Positions 7,236-14,089 of a stretch of DNA of 14,963 nt are shown here, piece after piece. Location of the stretch: contig WGFP01000038.1 in assembly GCA_015492195.1 (NCBI GenBank), positions 1 through 14,963 of the forward strand. The letters run 5' to 3'. Source of the stretch: Acidiferrobacterales bacterium. GTDB taxonomy: Bacteria; Pseudomonadota; Gammaproteobacteria; Acidiferrobacterales; Sulfurifustaceae. The stretch's first letter is position 1. Every line of letters starts with the position of its first letter. The translations under genes and the position numbers were made by a program. A model generated the notes under the pieces. That model saw nothing but the letters and a program-made list of their open reading frames with translations, ran no database searches and was not told the origin of the DNA.

Positions 7236-8522
7236 TTACTTCCTAATATGTCCATCGCCGATGACGACGAACTTTTGCGAGGTCAGCCCCTCGAGCCCCA
7301 CCGGACCGCGGGCGTGAAGTTTATCCGTGGAGATGCCGATCTCCGCCCCCAGACCATACTCGAACCCGTCGGCGAAGCGCGTCGATGCGTTTACCATCAC
7401 CGAACTTGAATCCACCTCCCGCAGAAAACGCCGCGCACGGGTGATGTCTTCGGTAACAATGGTATCGGTGTGATCCGAACCATACTTGGCGATGTGGTCG
7501 ATCGCCTCGTCCAGATTTGCGACGACGCGTATCGCCAGAATCGGCGCCAGGTACTCGGTATGCCAATCCTCCTCCGTTGCGGCCTTGATGGAGGACAAAA
7601 TGGCGCGCGTCTCCGGGCAGCCGCGCAGTTCCACGCCCTTTTCTTGATACATCTTGCCGAGTTTCGGCAACACCTGCGGCGCGACACCGCGCGACACCAG
7701 CAGGGTTTCCATGGTATTGCAGGTGCCGTAACGCTGGGTCTTGGCGTTGAATGCCACGCTGACGGCCTTGTCGAGGTCGGCCTTGTCGTCGATATAAACA
7801 TGGCAGACGCCGTGCAAGTGTTTGATCACGGGCACGGTCGCCTCCCGGCTGACGCGCTCGATCAGGCCCTTGCCGCCGCGCGGCACGATGATGTCCACAT
7901 ACTCCTTCATGCGAATCAGCTCTCCCACGGCTTCGCGGTCGGTGACCTCCACGACCTGCACCGCATCCGCCGGCAACCCGGCCTGGGTGAGGCCCTCATG
8001 GATACAGGCCGCGATGGCGCGATTTGAATGGATGGCCTCGCTGCCGCCGCGCAGGATTGAGGCATTGCTGGATTTGAGGCACAGGCCCGCGGCATCCGCC
8101 GTGACGTTGGGACGCGACTCATAAATGATGCCGATGACGCCGAGCGGCACCCGCATGCGCCCGACCTGGATGCCGGACGGCCTGTACCGGAGATCGGTTA
8201 TCTCTCCCACCGGATCAGGAAGCGCCGCGATCTGACGCAGCCCCTCGGCCATACCCTCAATGCGCGAGGCATTTAGTTCCAGACGGTCAAGCAAGGCGGC
8301 GTCCAGACCGCGCTCGCTTCCCGCCGCGAGATCTTTTTTATTGGCGGCAATAAGCGCGTCGCTTTGCTTCTCGATTATCGCGGCCATGGCGAGCAATGCG
8401 GCGTCCTTGGCCGCCGTCTCCGCCCGGCTTAATGTACGCGCCGCCGCCCGGGCGCGGCGCCCGACATCATTCATGTACTGCTTGATATCCACGTCTGTCG
8501 TTTGTTTGGAAGCGGTTTTCAT
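7236..8522 (-). CDS. proA: Gamma-glutamyl phosphate reductase (glutamate-5-semialdehyde dehydrogenase)
   Basis: ProA reduces gamma-glutamyl phosphate to glutamate-5-semialdehyde with NADPH, the second step of proline synthesis. From the ATG at 8522 it is 428 residues (E. coli ProA 417). The aldehyde-dehydrogenase-like fold is shown by GVIGIIYESRPNVT at 128-141 and by the catalytic cysteine C268 in KTQRYGTCNTMETLLV. An upstream in-frame start at 8684 would add 54 residues overlapping holA, with no ProA-like sequence. The chosen ATG has AGAGGA a few bases upstream and starts 22 bases after the holA stop. The kinase gene proB is not in this window. ProA between holA and nadD is also the arrangement in Pseudomonas. 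Confidence 0.96.
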   Translation of the reverse strand: MKTASKQTTDVDIKQYMNDVGRRARAAARTLSRAETAAKDAALLAMAAIIEKQSDALIAANKKDLAAGSERGLDAALLDRLELNASRIEGMAEGLRQIAALPDPVGEITDLRYRPSGIQVGRMRVPLGVIGIIYESRPNVTADAAGLCLKSSNASILRGGSEAIHSNRAIAACIHEGLTQAGLPADAVQVVEVTDREAVGELIRMKEYVDIIVPRGGKGLIERVSREATVPVIKHLHGVCHVYIDDKADLDKAVSVAFNAKTQRYGTCNTMETLLVSRGVAPQVLPKLGKMYQEKGVELRGCPETRAILSSIKAATEEDWHTEYLAPILAIRVVANLDEAIDHIAKYGSDHTDTIVTEDITRARRFLREVDSSSVMVNASTRFADGFEYGLGAEIGISTDKLHARGPVGLEGLTSQKFVVIGDGHIRK

Positions 8523-8544
8523 AGAATCCTCTACCCGATCATTT

Positions 8545-9570
8545 TTAAATGCGCTGTGCCGGCAAACTGAATCCGCCCATCCCCAGGGCGAGGCACTGCA
8601 ATTCATGCCAGACGTCACCCCGCAGGCGACCCTTGATAACGCGATCCGTGCGCGCCGCGCGCTGCAACAACGTGTGCCACTCACCCGGCCGGCTGCGCTT
8701 CAGCGCCTTTCGGACCAGGGGCTTGCGTCGCGGCCACACCCGATGCGCCCCCAGCACCTGCGCCTCGGCCTGGCCGGCGGCGAGCTTGGCCGACATGCTC
8801 GCTATCTCGCGCAATTCGCGCGCGAGCGCCCATAGAATCAGCACCGGTTCACTGCCTTCCGCGCGCAGGCTGCGCAAAATCCTCAGGACAACCGTGGCTT
8901 CTCCCTGAAGACAGGCATCCGCCAGCGAAAACACGTCGAAACGCGCATTGTCGCTGAGATTTTCCTCTATGTCATCCACGCTTATCTCGGTCCGTCCGCA
9001 GAGCATGGCGAGCTTGTCGATCTCCTGCGCGCAAGCCAGCAAATTTCCCTCCATATAATGCGCCAGCAATTCCGCCGCCCCCGGCCCGGGCGTAAGGCCC
9101 TTGGCCTGCATCCGGCGCGCGACCCAGCGGGGGAATTGGTTCGCCTCGATGGGATACACCGTCACCGACACGCCGGCATCCTCCAGCGCCTTCACCCACT
9201 TCGCCTGGCGCGATTGTTTCTCGAGCTTGCCGGCGCTTACCAGTAACAGGACTTCGGGCGGCAACTGCCCTGTGATCTGGGCCAGCGTTTTCGCGCCGAG
9301 CTCGCCGGGCTTGCCCGTGGGCAAGCGCAAGTCAATCACGCGGCGCTCGGAAAAAAGGGAAAGCGATTGCGTGGAGGCATATAGGGCGTTCCAATCAAAA
9401 CCGGGTTCCACCGTCAGTACTTCCCGCTCAACGAACCCGGCGGCATGCGCCGCCTGCCGGATCAGGTCCCCGCACTCCTGCGCCAGCAATGGCTCGCCGC
9501 CCGAAATGAAATAGACCGGCGCAAGCCCCCTGCGCAATTGTCCGGCCAGTTGATCGGCGTTGATTTTCAT
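8545..9570 (-). CDS. holA: DNA polymerase III subunit delta
   Basis: HolA is the delta subunit of the clamp loader; it opens the beta sliding clamp during loading onto primed DNA. The protein is 341 residues, close to E. coli HolA (343). The N-terminal block APVYFISGGEPLLAQEC (17-33) is the typical family opening. It is followed by an AAA+-like fold without a usable Walker A, as expected for delta, a middle block with EGNLLACAQEIDKLAML near 174-190, and a helical C-terminal collar domain. The ATG at 9570 is 14 bases after the lptE stop. The nearest purine-rich stretch (GAGG) is rather far upstream, so coupling to lptE is likely. The lptE-holA pairing is conserved in Gammaproteobacteria and supports both calls. 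Confidence 0.94.
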   Translation of the reverse strand: MKINADQLAGQLRRGLAPVYFISGGEPLLAQECGDLIRQAAHAAGFVEREVLTVEPGFDWNALYASTQSLSLFSERRVIDLRLPTGKPGELGAKTLAQITGQLPPEVLLLVSAGKLEKQSRQAKWVKALEDAGVSVTVYPIEANQFPRWVARRMQAKGLTPGPGAAELLAHYMEGNLLACAQEIDKLAMLCGRTEISVDDIEENLSDNARFDVFSLADACLQGEATVVLRILRSLRAEGSEPVLILWALARELREIASMSAKLAAGQAEAQVLGAHRVWPRRKPLVRKALKRSRPGEWHTLLQRAARTDRVIKGRLRGDVWHELQCLALGMGGFSLPAQRI

Positions 9571-9584
9571 CTGTCGCTAAAACC

Positions 9585-10133
9585 TCAACGGGTCGCAGCT
9601 GTTCGTGACAGCCGCCGCAGCACCTGTTGCACGGCATCGCGTCGCATCTGATTCTTGAGCGCCTGCTCTTCTTTTTCCTTGGCCAGCACGTTGAGCGGAT
9701 CGAACGTGTAATCCCGCCGCAGCCTGATGGTCTGCAACGCCGTGTCGTCCCCGCCTTCAATGTTGGTCAGTCTGAAACTGAGTTCGTACTTAAGCAGGTA
9801 TTCGCTCACCTTTCCCGTGGACCTCACGGAAAGCGTCTCGCTCTGGAAACGCTCATTGGACAGGATCAAAACCGGCACATCCGGGGCGTCTTCGATCTTG
9901 ACCCTGCCTTGCGTGCGCAGAGCGTTCTTCATGGCGACAAGCAAGGGATCGTTGGCGGCCCGACTGTTCTCGACCACCACCCGCATGACCGAGAGCGATT
10001 CGGGCAGGGCCGTTTGCCCCGTACCGCGCAGCTGGAAACCGCAACCGGATAAAGTCAGTAGCGAGTAGAAAGTAGCAAGTAGCAAGATAAACCGCCACTT
10101 GTAACTTGCCGCTTGTAACTTTCCGTTTGTCAC
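9585..10133 (-). CDS. lptE: LPS-assembly lipoprotein LptE
   Basis: LptE is the outer-membrane lipoprotein that plugs the LptD barrel and helps deliver lipopolysaccharide to the cell surface. The 182-residue protein has a basic N-terminus (K5, K12, R14), a hydrophobic stretch and the lipobox LSGC with the lipidated cysteine at C31. GFQLRGTG follows, typical of LptE after the cysteine. The signal peptide is long (30 residues) because residues 1 to about 25 are encoded by a 7-base repeat array. The start is GTG at 10133, six bases after the leuS stop; GGCGGGG in the end of leuS can serve as ribosome binding site. The only inner alternative, a TTG near codon 17, would drop all positive charges. 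The family is called from the lipobox, GFQLRG, size and the leuS/holA neighbours. Confidence 0.9.
   Translation of the reverse strand: MTNGKLQAASYKWRFILLLATFYSLLTLSGCGFQLRGTGQTALPESLSVMRVVVENSRAANDPLLVAMKNALRTQGRVKIEDAPDVPVLILSNERFQSETLSVRSTGKVSEYLLKYELSFRLTNIEGGDDTALQTIRLRRDYTFDPLNVLAKEKEEQALKNQMRRDAVQQVLRRLSRTAATR
10059..10132. repeat. Mirror-arranged 7-base repeat array inside the lptE signal-peptide region
   Basis: On the plus strand four heptamers (TAGCGAG, TAGAAAG, TAGCAAG, TAGCAAG; 10059-10086) are followed by an 11-base spacer. Five more heptamers then follow: CTTGTAA, CTTGCCG, CTTGTAA, CTTTCCG and TTTGTCA (10098-10132). The cores are CAAG on one side and CTTG on the other, as in the proA-nadD spacer. 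AAGTAGCAAG (10077-10086) and CTTGTAACTT (10098-10107) pair at 8 of 10 positions. The array ends one base short of the first base of the lptE GTG start, so it is translated. A 7-base unit has no frame preference, which gives a 7-residue period in protein. Confidence 0.8.
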
Positions 10134-10139
10134 TTTTAT

Positions 10140-12647
10140 CTACCCCGCCACCACGATATTAATAAGCTTGCCTGGAACGTGTATCACCTTTCTTACCATT
10201 TTGTCTCCGACATGGCGTTTCACATTCTCATCGGCGAGCGCGATCTCCCGCGCCTGGTCTTTATCGGCATTCGCCGGCACGGACACCCGACCGCGCAGTT
10301 TGCCGTTGACCTGAACCACGAGCTCGACGGTATCACGTTCAAACGCCCGGGGGTCGGGTTCGGGCCACTCGGCATCCAGCAGCTCACCCTTATATCCCAA
10401 ATCCCGCCACAATGCATGGGTGACATGCGGAACAATGGGCGCCAACAGTTTCAACAGGATCTCCAAACCGTCATGGATAATCTTGTCGTAAACGTCACCC
10501 GAGGGAAGATACTCCGGTCCCGCCGGCACCGCCGCCGGCAGGGCCGAAAGGACATTCAACATCTTCATGGCGGCGGAGGCCACGGTGTTGAACTGGTATT
10601 TCGCAAAATCGTAATTCGCCTGTTTCAACAACTGGTGTATCTCGCGATAGGCGTCGGCCTGATCCGGCGCCACCCGGCTGAGATCAAGCACCTTGTCCGC
10701 GGCCCGACTTTCGCGCAATTTTACAATCCGGTCCCTGTGCTCATAGGCAAAGGCCCACACGCGTTTGAGAAAACGGTTGGCCCCGGCCACTGCTTCATCG
10801 GACCATTCCAGGGATTGCTCGGGGGGTGAGGCGAACATAATAAAAAGACGCGCGGTGTCGGCGCCGTACTCGTCGATCAGCGCCTGCGGATCCACGGTGT
10901 TGCCCTTGGACTTGGACATCTTGGCGCCGTCCTTCAACACCATGCCCTGGGTCAGCAGATTGGTAAACGGCTCATCGCTTTTCACCAGACCTACATCACG
11001 CATCAACTTGTGATAAAAACGCGCGTACAAGAGATGTAAAATCGCGTGTTCGATGCCGCCGATGTATTGATCCACCGGCAACCAGTAATCGGCGCGCTCA
11101 TCAAGCATCGCCCGGTTGTTGTCCGGGCAGCAATAGCGCGCGTAATACCAGGAAGATTCCACGAAGGTATCAAAGGTGTCGGTTTCGCGTTCGGCGTCCC
11201 CGCCGCATTTGGGACAGGCGGTCCGGTAGAATTCCGGCATCTTCTTGATCGGCGAGCCCACGCCTTCGAAGGCGATGTCTTCCGGCAACACCACCGGCAG
11301 GTCCTTGTCCGGCACCGGCACCGCTCCGCATTTCGCGCAATTTATAATAGGTATCGGCGCCCCCCAGTAACGTTGGCGCGACACGCCCCAATCACGCAAC
11401 CGGTAATTCACGCGCCGCCCGCCTTTGCGCTCTTTTTCGAGATAGTCGGCAATGGCATCAAAAGCCTGGGGCGAGGTCAGCCCGGAGAATTCGCCGGAAT
11501 TCTTAAGCACGCCTTCTTCGACGAAAGCGGATTTACCGAGATCAAATTCCGACCCGTCAGCAGGATAAATCACCCGGGTGATCGGCAGTCCGTATTTTTT
11601 TGCAAATTCCCAGTCCCGCTGATCGTGCGCCGGCACCGACATCACCGCGCCTTCCCCGTAAGCCATCAGGACAAAATTGGCGATCCAGATCGGGACCTCC
11701 TCCCCGGTAATCGGATGCACCGCCTTGAGCCCCGTGTCCATGCCGAGTTTTTCCATGGTTTCGACCTCGGCCTCGGCCGTGACCTGACGCTTGCAGTGGT
11801 TGATGAACTCCGCCAATTTCGGATTTTTCTGCGCCGCCTGCAACGCAAGCGGATGCTCCACCGCAACGGCGACATACGTCACGCCCATAAGCGTGTCGGG
11901 GCGGGTGGTGAAAACCCTGATCGGTTCATCACCGCCGCGCACGGTGAAAACAATATCAACGCCCTCGGAGCGGCCGATCCAGTTGCGCTGCATCGTGACC
12001 ACCTGCGGCGGCCATCCCGGGAGCCTGTCGAGATCGGCCAACAGCTCATCCGCATAGGCGGTGATTTTCATGAACCACTGCGGAATCTCTTTCCGTTCGA
12101 CCGCAGTCCCGCAACGCCAGCAACAGCCGTTGACAACCTGCTCGTTCGCCAACACGGTCATGTCATGGGGACACCAGTTCACGGGCGAGGTTTTCTTGTA
12201 GACCAGCCCTTTTTCATACAGCCGCGTAAACAGCCATTGCTCCCAGCGGTAGTATTCAGGATCACAGGTCGTGATTTCACGATCCCAGTCATAGGCGAAT
12301 CCCAGCGTTTTCAACTGGGCGCGCATATAGGCGATGTTCTCGTAGGTCCACTTGGCCGGGGGAATGTTGTTTTCGATGGCGGCGTTCTCGGCCGGAAGTC
12401 CGAACGCGTCCCACCCCATCGGCTGGAGCACGTTTTTGCCCCGCATGCGCTGATAGCGCGCGATCACGTCACCGATGGTGTAATTGCGCACATGGCCCAT
12501 GTGCAGCCTTCCGGAAGGATAGGGAAACATCGAAAGGCAATAGAATTTCTCGCGCGCGGGATCTTCCTGCGCCTGAAACGATTTGTGCTTTTCCCAGTAT
12601 TCCCGGGCGGTTTTTTCTACTTCTTTAGGAACGTAATGCTTGTCCAT
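10140..12647 (-). CDS. leuS: Leucyl-tRNA synthetase
   Basis: LeuS charges tRNA-Leu with leucine and edits mischarged norvaline or isoleucine. The 835 residues form a class I synthetase (E. coli LeuS is 860). The HIGH-type motif is HMGH at 49-52 within FPYPSGRLHMGHVRNYTIGD, and KMSKS is at 576-580. The CP1 editing domain is present with the threonine-rich TTRPDTLMGVTY block. Cysteine pairs in NCAKCG and ACPKCGG, plus an earlier cysteine group around CCWRCG, suggest zinc binding. The C-terminal domain starts near VELVVQVNGKLRGRV. The ATG at 12647 fits the family start (MDKHYVPKEVEKTAREYW); no Shine-Dalgarno is visible and a GC-rich stem lies just upstream. It is the probable first gene of the leuS-lptE-holA-proA run. 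Confidence 0.98.
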   Translation of the reverse strand: MDKHYVPKEVEKTAREYWEKHKSFQAQEDPAREKFYCLSMFPYPSGRLHMGHVRNYTIGDVIARYQRMRGKNVLQPMGWDAFGLPAENAAIENNIPPAKWTYENIAYMRAQLKTLGFAYDWDREITTCDPEYYRWEQWLFTRLYEKGLVYKKTSPVNWCPHDMTVLANEQVVNGCCWRCGTAVERKEIPQWFMKITAYADELLADLDRLPGWPPQVVTMQRNWIGRSEGVDIVFTVRGGDEPIRVFTTRPDTLMGVTYVAVAVEHPLALQAAQKNPKLAEFINHCKRQVTAEAEVETMEKLGMDTGLKAVHPITGEEVPIWIANFVLMAYGEGAVMSVPAHDQRDWEFAKKYGLPITRVIYPADGSEFDLGKSAFVEEGVLKNSGEFSGLTSPQAFDAIADYLEKERKGGRRVNYRLRDWGVSRQRYWGAPIPIINCAKCGAVPVPDKDLPVVLPEDIAFEGVGSPIKKMPEFYRTACPKCGGDAERETDTFDTFVESSWYYARYCCPDNNRAMLDERADYWLPVDQYIGGIEHAILHLLYARFYHKLMRDVGLVKSDEPFTNLLTQGMVLKDGAKMSKSKGNTVDPQALIDEYGADTARLFIMFASPPEQSLEWSDEAVAGANRFLKRVWAFAYEHRDRIVKLRESRAADKVLDLSRVAPDQADAYREIHQLLKQANYDFAKYQFNTVASAAMKMLNVLSALPAAVPAGPEYLPSGDVYDKIIHDGLEILLKLLAPIVPHVTHALWRDLGYKGELLDAEWPEPDPRAFERDTVELVVQVNGKLRGRVSVPANADKDQAREIALADENVKRHVGDKMVRKVIHVPGKLINIVVAG

Positions 12648-12663
12648 TGAAATCGATCAGAAC

Positions 12664-12715
12664 GGAGGGGGCCTGAAAGGCTAAAGAATACCGTATTCCA
12701 AGGACAGCCCCCACC
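12664..12715 (-). promoter_or_regulatory. GC-rich stem in the leuS leader
   Basis: In minus-strand RNA, GGUGGGGGC (12707-12715) can pair with GCCCCCUCC (12664-12672): eight G-C pairs and one U-U mismatch. Between them lies a 13-base near-perfect palindrome, GAATAC-N-GTATTC (12686-12698). The stem ends 16 bases before the leuS ATG. A G-rich run continues upstream (12716-12727). No U-tract follows, so it is not a classic terminator. It could hinder or control leuS initiation, or be the 3-prime structure of the upstream muramidase transcript. No conserved leader family is recognised. Confidence 0.4.
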
Positions 12716-12772
12716 CCATCCTTCCCCGAAATGGAGAATCGGCGGCGGGACGGACACGGCACGGCCTATTTT

Positions 12773-13354
12773 TTAAGTCACGTTTATTTCGACGCGCTTG
12801 AACCATCCTCGTGCGTACTTCTCTTGTATCGGGCTGCGGGTCATGTAGTGGATATAATGCATCCCCTGCAAGACATTCATGATTTTAAGCAGATAATCCG
12901 GCTTGTCCTTTTTGAGATAGGCGCGCAGTGCGGCGAGCGAGCGCCGGCCGAACACGCCGTCCACCACAAGGTCTTTGTAGAGCTTTCCATTCCGATTGAG
13001 CACGTTCAGCCCGCGCTGCAAAAATCCCACGGCACGGCCGACGCCCAGGTTGACGGCCGTGTCAAACAGCTCAAAGGCGATATGCTTTTCCGGTATTGCG
13101 TCGCCCTGGAACTTGTCCCAGTAATGCTGTTTATAAAACGCCGCGACGTCCGCCTTCAGGCCGTGCACCGTCGCAAGATTTTTCGGGAACTTCCGGCTTT
13201 TTTTGGCCTTGTCGATTTTCTTCCACCCTACCCAACCGGGGTTAAACTTTCTGGAGATGCCCATGTACGTTTCGCCGCCCGCGTCAACCGCATCGTTGAC
13301 GTAACCGCCCTCGTGGGCCATCGTCCGTTTAAACGCCTCCTTGAAATCCGCCAT
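12773..13354 (-). CDS. GH108 (DUF847) muramidase, phage endolysin/TtsA-like
   Basis: This 193-residue protein looks like a peptidoglycan-cleaving N-acetylmuramidase of glycoside hydrolase family 108. The catalytic glutamate is E15 in HEGGYVNDAVDAGGETYMGIS. The C-terminal half has the family's putative peptidoglycan-binding region at about 95-185, with ELFDTAVNLGVGRAVGFLQ and DGVFGRRS as typical blocks. There is no signal peptide or membrane segment, as in phage endolysins and in TtsA-type secretion muramidases, so export would need another route. The ATG at 13354 has a near-perfect AAGGAGG upstream, far better than its neighbours. It sits 72 bases after the Skp-like gene and 125 bases before leuS. 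No holin, spanin or other phage gene is visible. Enzyme type is confident; role (remnant, secretion factor or wall remodeller) is unknown. Confidence 0.85.
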   Translation of the reverse strand: MADFKEAFKRTMAHEGGYVNDAVDAGGETYMGISRKFNPGWVGWKKIDKAKKSRKFPKNLATVHGLKADVAAFYKQHYWDKFQGDAIPEKHIAFELFDTAVNLGVGRAVGFLQRGLNVLNRNGKLYKDLVVDGVFGRRSLAALRAYLKKDKPDYLLKIMNVLQGMHYIHYMTRSPIQEKYARGWFKRVEINVT

Positions 13355-13359
13355 ACAGG

Positions 13360-13366
13360 CCTCCTT
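13360..13366 (-). promoter_or_regulatory. Strong ribosome binding site of the muramidase gene
   Basis: AAGGAGG on the minus strand lies five bases before the ATG at 13354, close to a full anti-Shine-Dalgarno match with ideal spacing. It fixes the start of the muramidase and predicts efficient translation, in contrast to the weak sites of leuS, nadD and yhdP. Confidence 0.8.
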
Positions 13367-13426
13367 GTCTTAATTCATTCCATCCCGCCTGCGGCTCATG
13401 CCACAAACCCGCCACCAGATAATAAG

Positions 13427-13957
13427 TTACTTGCCGAACTTGGCGTTATACCTTTTCATCACCTCGGCCGTGAGATCCGGGCCGTCCACGGCATAAAGCA
13501 CCGGCAATCTATTTTTATTGAACACGAGACTGATTTTCTTCGCCTTGGCAATCTCGCTGATTATCCCCTTAATATCAGCCGCCGCCTTCCTGCCGTATTC
13601 GGCCTCCCGTTTGCGTATTTTCTGCTCCAAATCGGCTCTCATTTTCTGATACGCCTGGAGTTTCTTCTGAAACTCCTGCTGTTTTTCTTTCTTCTGGTCT
13701 TCCGTCAGGACCAGTTTCTTTTTCTCATAGGCCTGCCTCAGGGCATCCAGTTCCTTGCCTTTCTTGGTCAATTTACTCTGACCCTGCTTGACCATTTTTT
13801 CCACTACCGTCCTGTTGCGCTTGCCTGCCTTGCTCTCGGTCATGACTTTACGAAAATCCACGTAACCGACTTTCAACTCACCCTCGGCGTAACTCGGCGC
13901 ACCGTAAAATGAAAAACCGAGCGCAACAAGCGCCAATGCAATAATCGTATTTCTCAT
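13427..13957 (-). CDS. Skp/OmpH-family periplasmic coiled-coil protein
   Basis: The 176-residue protein has a Sec signal peptide (hydrophobic core IIALALVALGF, cleavage expected after SYA at residue 24). The mature protein starts EGELKVGYVDFRKVM, the hallmark first strand of Skp/OmpH. A lysine- and glutamate-rich coiled coil spans about 50-130, forming the tentacle, and a short strand-forming C-terminal part (SLVFNKNRLPVLYAVDG) completes the trimer body. Skp is a trimeric chaperone for unfolded outer-membrane proteins in the periplasm. The usual skp lies beside bamA and lpxD; this copy near lnt may be a paralogue or a relocated gene. The second of two in-frame ATGs (13957) is chosen because GAGGGG lies seven bases before it; the first (13972) would add only MRGKT. 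It is 72 bases ahead of the muramidase and may be co-transcribed. Confidence 0.85.
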   Translation of the reverse strand: MRNTIIALALVALGFSFYGAPSYAEGELKVGYVDFRKVMTESKAGKRNRTVVEKMVKQGQSKLTKKGKELDALRQAYEKKKLVLTEDQKKEKQQEFQKKLQAYQKMRADLEQKIRKREAEYGRKAAADIKGIISEIAKAKKISLVFNKNRLPVLYAVDGPDLTAEVMKRYNAKFGK

Positions 13958-14052
13958 CGTCTTACCCCTCATTGATCAGTCTCTCTAAAATAACGCCTCC
14001 CTTGCCTGTCATCCGTCAGACCGCGATTTGCGACCTGATGCGGATTTCACCG

Positions 14053-14079
14053 CCCCGCAGGCTAACACGAAGTGCGGGG
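14053..14079 (-). terminator. GC-rich hairpin downstream of lnt
   Basis: CCCCGCA (14053-14059) and TGCGGGG (14073-14079) form a perfect 7-base stem with a 13-base loop, ten bases after the lnt stop. No T-run follows on the minus strand, so it is at best a weak intrinsic terminator or a 3-prime stabilising hairpin. It lies in the 132-base gap before the Skp-like gene. I found no convincing sigma70 promoter in the rest of that gap. Confidence 0.4.
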
Positions 14080-14089
14080 GAGCGTCTCG

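Noticed and set aside
8523..8684. 54-residue N-terminal extension of proA
   Set aside because: It overlaps the end of holA, has no ProA-like sequence, and the ATG at 8522 has its own ribosome binding site and fits family length.
11046..12650. Plus-strand open frame of 534 codons opposite leuS
   Set aside because: It lies wholly against leuS, whose motifs are intact. The predicted protein is rich in H, R and F with no recognisable domain, typical of an antisense shadow of a GC-rich gene.
13430..13445. CTTGCCG-like bases at the end of the Skp-like gene
   Set aside because: The spacing is nine, not seven, and the bases encode the ordinary C-terminal AKFGK; no array phase.
12731..13912. Plus-strand open frame of 393 codons opposite the muramidase and Skp-like genes
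   Set aside because: Both minus-strand genes have clear motifs, a signal peptide or a strong ribosome binding site, while the plus frame has none.
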